From Gautieria morchelliformis (Eukaryota; Basidiomycota; Agaricomycetes; Gomphales; Gomphaceae), in the NCBI GenBank assembly GCA_015179125.1, contig WHVA01000175.1:124001-188000 (forward strand): a DNA stretch of 64,000 nt. The letters run 5' to 3'. Position numbers and translations under genes: made by a program. How positions within the stretch are numbered: position 1 is the stretch's first letter; each line of letters starts with the position of its first letter. Below, piece by piece: positions 57,976 through 64,000 of this stretch. The notes below the pieces were generated by a model, which was not told where the DNA came from, did no database searches, and saw nothing but the letters and a program-made list of their open reading frames with translations.

Positions 57976-58916
57976 GTAGCTGCAGACAAAAACAAGTCAG
58001 CTATGTCATCCAGAAGTTACATACATCATCCACTACAAAGGTCGGCATTTTTGCGACATTTTGAAACAGCCGTGCTGTAGCTGACAACAATTAACGAAAT
58101 ACACACCTTCAGGTAGTTGTTAGGCTTGAGGAAGGTGGCGACGAGGTTGACTCGAAGGCTTGACTGGATTCGAAGACCGCGGAGCCGAGCGCTGCTTACC
58201 TTATATTCACACGCGAAAACTCCGCCGCCTGCCTAAGTATAAAATTTTCTTGACTGCTCTTTCTCTTGCCCGCAATGTCTAAACTTTTCTTTGGAATTCG
58301 TGGAGACCAAGCTCAACTCGTCTGTTCGGGCCGCTTTTCATGTATCATGTATCATGGGTCGTTCAACTTCAGTGATATGAGTAAGCCTTTCCCCCACTGC
58401 CTTCTCTTCTCCCTTCTTGGCGGCTATGAAGAGTGTCGAGTTTTTTCGACCACCCTGGCACCTCTTAGTCGACTCTGTGCGCGATCATGGGCATCAGTCC
58501 CACGCGTACCGCTGACATTTATGACTTTCTGAGCCTCATCTTCTCTTCCATATTTATACCAGCTGTTTCTCACTATGCTGACCACTACTACTCTTTAGCT
58601 CTCAGTTATACCTAGAGTACGAAGGTCATGTGTTTCCAAGCTTATCGAGGGTGGCAATGGGTCTTCTTTATATTTCTGGGTCTTCTTGGTAGGTTGATTC
58701 GCGGGCTGCGGGCTGCACGTTTTTTATGTATGTCAGAGACGACTATCATAATACAACATATCGAGCTTATCGTTTGATGGGATACGAGCCGGCAGAACAC
58801 ATGACTATCCCTTGTCGTTCCGTGAGAAGTGCCAGGAGCTTTATTAGCCTGGGTTGTCTGAGCTGATACTGTACAGAGTAGTAGCTCTTTCTAACACCTT
58901 TCGCGTTGACATCGAC
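57976..58916. other. About 0.9 kb without a recognised gene
   Basis: The divergent upstream region of uS3 and of the amidase. A short plus frame at 58278-58532 resembles nothing known. Confidence 0.45.
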
Positions 58917-61042
58917 ATGACCGACACATGGAAAGCTATCGCTTTGGACAAGAAGACACGACAGCAGGCTTCAATCCCTCAAGAATGGCTCGTTCCGCCG
59001 CCATCTGAGGATCGACTGAATGTTATTGCCTTTCCTCGCGAATCTGGGTTGCTCTCACCTACCGAGCTCACAATAACTGAATCTACTGTTGAGACGTTAT
59101 TGGCAAACTTGGCTTCCAGTACGTGGACATCTGTCGATGTAACTCGCGCTTTCTACAAGCGGGCTATTCTTGCCCACCAAGCGGTCAATACATATCTGCT
59201 CATTGCGAGCATCGTACTCATATGATTTGTAGGTGAACTGTTTAACGGAAATATTCGTGGACCAAGCCTTGAGCAGAGCTGCAGAGCTAGATGCGCATCT
59301 CAAACGCACGGGCACAGTTGTTGGGCCGCTACACGGTCTTCCGATATCTTTGAAGGACCAGTTGTGCATGAAAGGGCTTGAGACTACCATGGGTAAGCCT
59401 GATTCACCCGGTCATGCCGCGTCACACCTTTTTAATTCCTTGCTCAGGGTATGTTTCATGGGTTGGTAAGTATGCGGAACGGGACGCAACGCTTGTGGAA
59501 ATCCTGTACGAGCAAGGAGCCGTGCCCTTCGTCCGCACCAACGTGCCCCAGACACTCATGGTGCCAGACTTCTTGTGTCTACGTCTTGACTTTTAGCTGA
59601 CTTATCGCAGTGGCCAGAGACTTTCAATAACGTGTTCGGCAGGACCGTGAACCCATTCAATCGCTCTCTTACCTGCGGTGGATCTTCCGGTGGTGAAGGC
59701 GCCCTTGTTGGTCTGCACGGTTCACCCATTGGAGTTGGGTCGGACAGTGCGTCTTCCATTCATGAGTAAATTCTGGTTTTGACATACATTTCCGTCTGTT
59801 ATAGTTGGAGGGTATGTCCGGCTTGCTCTACCCAAAACTTGCGAGTAACCCATTTGAATGACATGTCAGATCGATACGCTTCCCTGCGTCGTTCAACGGA
59901 CTTTACGGCCTTCGTCCCTCGTATCACAGAATCCCGTATCGTGGAGCATTAAATAGCTTGGAAGGACAGGACTCTCTGCCATCGGTCTTGGGCCCTTTGT
60001 CCCATTCCATGTCCGGAATCAAGGCGTTCATGAAAGCTGTCATCGACGCAAAGCCCTGGCGCAAGGACCCTTTAGCAGTTCACAAGCCATGGGACCAACA
60101 GGAATATGAGTTGGTTAATCATGGAGGCGGACGCGAATTGGTGTTCGCCATTCTGTGGAATGACGAGAACGTGACGCCTAATCCGCCGATCATTCGAGCG
60201 CTGGAAGTTACTAGGAAGGCACTCATCGCTGCAGGTCATAAGGGTGTGTCGTTTGTTCTTCAAAAGCTTTGTCTATTCTCAGTGCTATTCCGGGATAAGT
60301 TATCGACTGGAAGCCTTATAAACACGCGCAGCTGATAGCTGCGGCCCGAGCAATATGGAGATCGGGCAGTGCAGAGGATTACAAGGCGGCAACTGCACCG
60401 ACCGGGGAACCCCTGATTAAAACAATGGATCTTGATCAGGATGCCTCACCCTCTTCGAAGACACGCATGTTCTTGCCCCCGCCTGCTACTCCGACGAGTG
60501 CATATGATCTCTGGCAGGCACAGAAACTCAGGCTAGCGCTGCGACAAGAACACCTTGACTATTGGGCCGCTACTGCTAAGGATACTGGTACCGGGCGCCC
60601 TGTCGATGCCATTATTGGTCCAATCGCTGCCTATCCTGCACCTCCTCATGGCAAGAACTCGTCAGTCCATTTCTATTTTGACACTAGACGGGAAAACTCA
60701 CCCTTTATTCCTTCGACAGGAGTGCGGATTACACCACAGTGTGGAACTCCCTTGACTATCCCGCTTTGAGCTTTCCAGTCACTGCGGTTGATCCAACGCT
60801 TGATCCTCCAAAGCCTGCGCACAATTTCATGTCGGAAGAAGACAAGCAAATATATGAATTATGTAAGGAATATAATTGGCATATTGGCATCTCGACACTA
60901 ACAACTTGTTCCAGATACTCCAGAGACGTTCAAGGATGCGCCTGTTGGACTCCAGTTGGTTGGCAGAACCCAAGAAGAGGAGGCTTTGATAAGGATGGGA
61001 GAGATTTTAGAAAGGGCCTTCAGCCAGCAAGCGAAATTGTAA
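58917..61042 (+). CDS. Amidase (amidase-signature family, FAAH/acetamidase-like)
   Basis: Plus strand from the ATG at 58917 (MTDTWKAIALDKKTRQQASI). Exons join to LSPTELTITESTVETLLANL, DVTRAFYKRAILAHQAVN-CLTEIF, GTVVGPLHGLPISLKDQLCM (catalytic Lys), RDATLVEILYEQGAVPFVRT, NVPQTLM-WPETFNNVFGRT, NPFNRSLTCGGSSGGEGALV (cis-Ser in GGSSGGE), HGSPIGVGSD-IGGSIRFPA (Ser nucleophile in GGSIRFPA), LYGLRPSYHRIPYRGALNSL, and finally FKDAPVGLQLVGRTQEEEAL and MGEILERAFSQQAKL before the stop at 61040-61042. All three catalytic residues are present, so an active serine amidohydrolase on small or fatty amides is expected. There are at least seven introns. Confidence 0.88.
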
Positions 61043-61761
61043 CTGGATGCATATGGCCAAGTACCACGTTACAAATGAATTAACCATCGAAAATTCGATC
61101 AAACTGTCAGCACTTGCAGTATTTCTAGGGGATATATATATATCTCCTGACTGTAGTATAAAAATGACTGGTGTCCGAGAGTCTGTAGACAGGCGGGTGC
61201 GATGGGAGTAAATTTGGACGAAGTCTTGATAATCACTGCGTATGCCTTGCGGACTCCGCAGCTCTGCAGAGGCTCCAGGAGTGTTTGCGCGGAAGCGTGT
61301 CCGGCGGTCGCGAGGACGATCAAGGACACGACCATAACCGAGGCAGGGTTGAGGACGAAATGAAGAGCCACAGGACTCATGTGCGAGTTGGCACATACTG
61401 CACATGCGTTGGATGTGTACCTGTAGAATGGTGAAGTATCATTATGACAATTTTTCGCATACTAGTAGGACGGGACTCACCGCCTGAAACCAAGAGCTGG
61501 AGCACCTAAACGTTATAGTTAATGTTCTTAAATAACTGACCAGTGTCATATGGGAGTGCATCGCATTGTGCCAATTCTCATCTTCGAAATATATATAGAA
61601 AAGTTGCGGATTCAGGTGAACTGATTGCAGCGGCGTTCAAGTTATTGTTTGTTACATACCACCCAAGTCACTCTTGCAAGCCTACCGTTCAAAGGTTTTA
61701 CACACCGGTATTCATCGCCCCTCAGATCGACAAAGAGTCTCATCCGGTCTACCGTCAGTCC
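61043..61761. other. Intergenic with one hydrophobic minus-strand frame
   Basis: On the minus strand from the ATG at 61380 a frame encodes MSPVALHFVLNPASVMVVSL-IVLATAGHASAQ, signal-peptide- or helix-like, with two cysteines just upstream. It stops or splices soon after; I cannot support a gene. Confidence 0.3.
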
Positions 61762-62330
61762 ATGGGTTCAAGTCAAGGTCAAGCTGCGACTAGTTCCTCA
61801 GTGAATTTCCCGACTAACTCATCCACAACCTGGCAGAAGTGAGAGTTGAGCAAATCACACTTGCAGAAACCTATCCAGCCAGGCGTGCCGTTCTTTATCC
61901 AAATGGACCCGATGCCAAGATACATGTGCCGTCGGATGAAGAAGGAACTCATTTTGGCGCTTGGATACAGCGGCGCGACGGGGATAGGCCTGCTTCAGAG
62001 AAAGAAATAGTCGTGACCATCTCGCTGTTCCGGGAGCCCCTCCCACACCATCTCACACCGCCCTTTTCCTCTTACAACCCAGTTCAAACCTTGCGTTTCC
62101 GCAAGTTCGCCTGCTTAAAGCAGCATCAGGGCCATGGCTTCGGTGCAAAGGTTTTACAACACGTATTCGACTTTGCAAGGCTAGATCCCGAGTTAGGTCC
62201 TGGCTCTGTGGTGTGGTGCGATGCGCGTCGGTCGACGCAAGAGTGGTATCTGCGGCGGGGTATGAGGACAATTGGTGAAGGGTTTTTAAAAGGTGATATT
62301 GAGTACATTGTCATGGGAATTCAACTGTAA
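61762..62330 (+). CDS. GNAT-family N-acetyltransferase
   Basis: Exons 61762-61777 and 61837-62330 give 169 residues: MGSSQEVRVEQITLAETYPA, RRAVLYPNGPDAKIHVPSDE, THFGAWIQRRDGDRP, EIVVTISLFREPLPHHLTPP, LRFRKFACLKQHQGHGFGAK, VLQHVFDFARLDPELGPGSV, VWCDARRSTQEWYLRRGMRT and DIEYIVMGIQL. Strand-beta4-like RFRKFA followed by QHQGHGFG (the acetyl-CoA binding Q-x-x-G-x-G/A loop) and the late CDARxxxxxxYxxxGM motif are typical of GNAT enzymes. The substrate is unknown. The 16-base first exon is inferred because no ATG opens the conserved part directly. Confidence 0.75.
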
Positions 62331-63261
62331 GTTCGAAGCTAAATGAGATTACGGGACGACGCGCAGACACCGCCGGCCCTGGGATTTAGGCGTAGGGTTT
62401 GCTTTCGCTTGTTGTCTCGTTTCCACGTGCTTCATCTTCAGGCCATGCTCAGGGTCATATGCTATGGATGCTATGGCGTTATCTCAGGCAAAGTATCTAT
62501 ATGAGTGCGTGCCCTTCCACCACTATCACTGAGCAGGAAATGGATCACTTTCCTCAAACGGTTTATGTAGCATTTCAAACTCTATAAAGTGGCAAGGGTA
62601 TTTTTATAGAACATGTATCTATATGTCTTTCAATCTTCCTAACAAGAAAAGTAAGGGACAGGGGACCTGGGGCATCCAAATGCCTAAAATCAGGAAGTGG
62701 CTCACTGTGCTAGGCAGTTTTACCATGAAATATTACACAGGTCATTTTTATTCCCACAAAAAATTAGCAACATTGGCTTATATTTATCAAGCATTAAGAA
62801 CTATTGAACCACCCCTAGAAGTCCACAGGGGTGCCAGTATTGGGGCAATTCACATCCTAAACCAATCCATTTCCTACTTGGTGATAGCATGCTCATACCA
62901 TATCTTGATAGGCATGGCTGATTGCAGGTTAACATCATCAATCTCATAACATTTGGGGAAAGTACCTATACTTTGAACCCTTTTTGAACCTTGGTTTCAT
63001 GCATCGGTTCCAAGAAATATGACCCATATTGTAGAATCAATGTTTTAAATAACCTATTTACATTGTATCTTAGATAATGCCAGTGGGCCCCTATGGACCC
63101 ACTGTATAGTGCATGTGTGGGAACTGTCTGGCGGTTCCCCATCTTAATCTTACCTTATACTGTCACTATGTAGCATCCAGAATACCACAGCTTGGTCAAG
63201 TTCTGTCTGCCCTTGTGACACAAGGCCTTGAGAATTGAGATCATACTTCCTGACACCCTTT
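62331..63261. other. AT-richer DNA without a recognised gene
   Basis: A plus frame at 62623-62949 of about 108 codons is open but unlike known proteins. The base composition is clearly more AT-rich than the gene regions to the left, which suggests repeat-derived or decayed sequence. Confidence 0.4.
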
Positions 63262-64000
63262 TAGGGCTGCGCACCGTCCGTATTACGGATACGGCTGTAC
63301 AATTTACGGTGAGTTGACGGGTACGGCACACCGTATACCGTCCGTATTATGGTTGACGGTATAGTATAGTAGAGTTAGATACTATGTCATTCTGGGGAAC
63401 AACTTCGTAGAATAGGTATATACAACTGCTAAGTTTCACTCCGCCTGGCTCCTGGGTGTGCGGTGTGAGTGGAGTGGGATGAGGTATCAACGTTCATACC
63501 TTTTTTCTCTGTTCCATATTGCTCATGATTATTTCAGTGAGAGCGGCAGGATCTGGAGCTGTGGCATGATTGTGCACTGATACATTTCGTGGGCTACCTT
63601 CATACTCGACCTCTTCAACCATTGCCTTGCGCAATTTCTTTTTTGCATGTGCCGTGGATTTAGCCTTTGAGGAAGCTGAAGCGGACTTGATCTGCTGTGC
63701 GCGAGTTGTTGCTTTGTTTTGTTTGGTACGGGGTGCTGTTTTCGATAGGAGCATGTCAGCAATCTATGTGGAACAAGCAGGTGAATAGGGAATATAATTG
63801 GTAGATGTAGGAGAAACGCACTTCGTGATTTGGAATCATATCGTCAGACACATCTGACTCGGATTCCGAGCTTGGTTCGTCACCAGAGCTCGAGTCCGAA
63901 AAGTCTCCATCTTCGTCATCATCCTCATCCGTGTCCTCTTCTTGTATGATCTTCTTAACTTGCTTGCGTTTGCACTTCTGCTGACGGTGCAGAGTCCGGT
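63262..64000. mobile_element. Probable left end of a hAT-type DNA transposon (runs off the window)
   Basis: At 63262 the sequence TAGGGCTGCGCACCGTCCGT begins. TAGGG fits the Y-A-R-N-G start of hAT terminal inverted repeats. The next 100 bases hold about ten copies of CCGT or its complement ACGG, as expected for subterminal transposase-binding repeats. A minus-strand frame with an acidic and a basic region follows inside. The other end and its target-site copy lie outside the window. Confidence 0.45.
63494..64000 (-). CDS. Partial protein, probably transposon-borne; cut by the window edge
   Basis: Minus strand, at least two exons, 5' part beyond 64000. The outer exon reads KCKRKQVKKIIQEEDTDEDD then SSSGDEPSSESESDVSDDMI-PNHE. 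After an intron (about 63774-63821) comes IADMLLSKTAPRTKQNKATT, then SASASSKAKSTAHAKKKLRK, AMVEEVEYEGSPRNVSVHNH and PAALTEIIMSNMEQRKK, followed by a possible donor (GTATGA). Strong alternation of acidic and lysine-rich stretches suggests a nuclear, DNA-associated N-terminal region. Position inside the putative transposon end suggests it belongs to the element, but no DDE or dimerisation domain is visible in this part. Confidence 0.4.

Overview
The window is nuclear DNA from a basidiomycete fungus, most likely an Agaricomycete. Genes are dense and on both strands. They are cut by many introns of about 45-70 bases with GT-AG ends, the predicted proteins are of fungal type, and several (CPL1-like cysteine-rich protein, bZIP regulator with a long disordered tail, GTPase-like/RasGEF fusion) resemble Agaricomycete families. 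There are no operons, rRNAs, CRISPR arrays or convincing tRNAs. All protein identities come from reading translated exons by eye, so exon joins are predictions.

Layout. 0-1.1 kb: a heptad-repeat hypothetical gene with a 26-C tract. 1.27-9.7 kb: SurE-type phosphatase (+), GH16 glucanase (-), ribosomal protein eL15 (-, with an apparent frameshift), a small acylated protein (-), a UPF0132-like membrane protein (-) and ribosomal protein eS24 (+). 10-15.5 kb: Arp1 centractin (-), a membrane protein (+), GPI2 (+), glucose-6-phosphate 1-epimerase (-) and a GPI-anchored Ser/Thr-rich protein (+), in two divergent pairs with very short shared promoters. 15.5-18 kb: gene-poor, with a broken glutathione S-transferase. 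18-31 kb: four minus-strand genes in a row, namely a bZIP factor, APC4, the DEAD-box helicase DRS1 and a RasGEF with an N-terminal GTPase-like domain. 31-36 kb: gene-poor, with two secreted proteins. 36-45.7 kb: NAD(H) diphosphatase (-), PP2A scaffold subunit (-), the TFIIIC zinc-finger subunit (-) and a divergent acidic protein (+). 45.7-49.3 kb: unassigned DNA and a tandem BTB pair, one copy a pseudogene. 49.7-58 kb: a protein of unknown function (+), MPP10 (+), SEC9 (-), a SUR7-family protein (-) and ribosomal protein uS3 (-). 58.9-62.3 kb: an amidase (+) and a GNAT acetyltransferase (+). 62.3-64 kb: AT-richer DNA leading into what looks like one end of a hAT-type DNA transposon that runs off the window.

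Most genes are housekeeping: ribosome and ribosome biogenesis (eL15, eS24, uS3, DRS1, MPP10), Pol III transcription, cell cycle (APC4), phosphatase scaffold, dynactin, secretion and GPI anchoring. I see no gene cluster that forms a new pathway. The most unusual items are a GC-AG intron inside the SurE active-site motif, the eL15 frameshift, a 12-base microexon in GH16, the GTPase-like/RasGEF fusion, the decayed GST and BTB copies, and the transposon end at the right edge.
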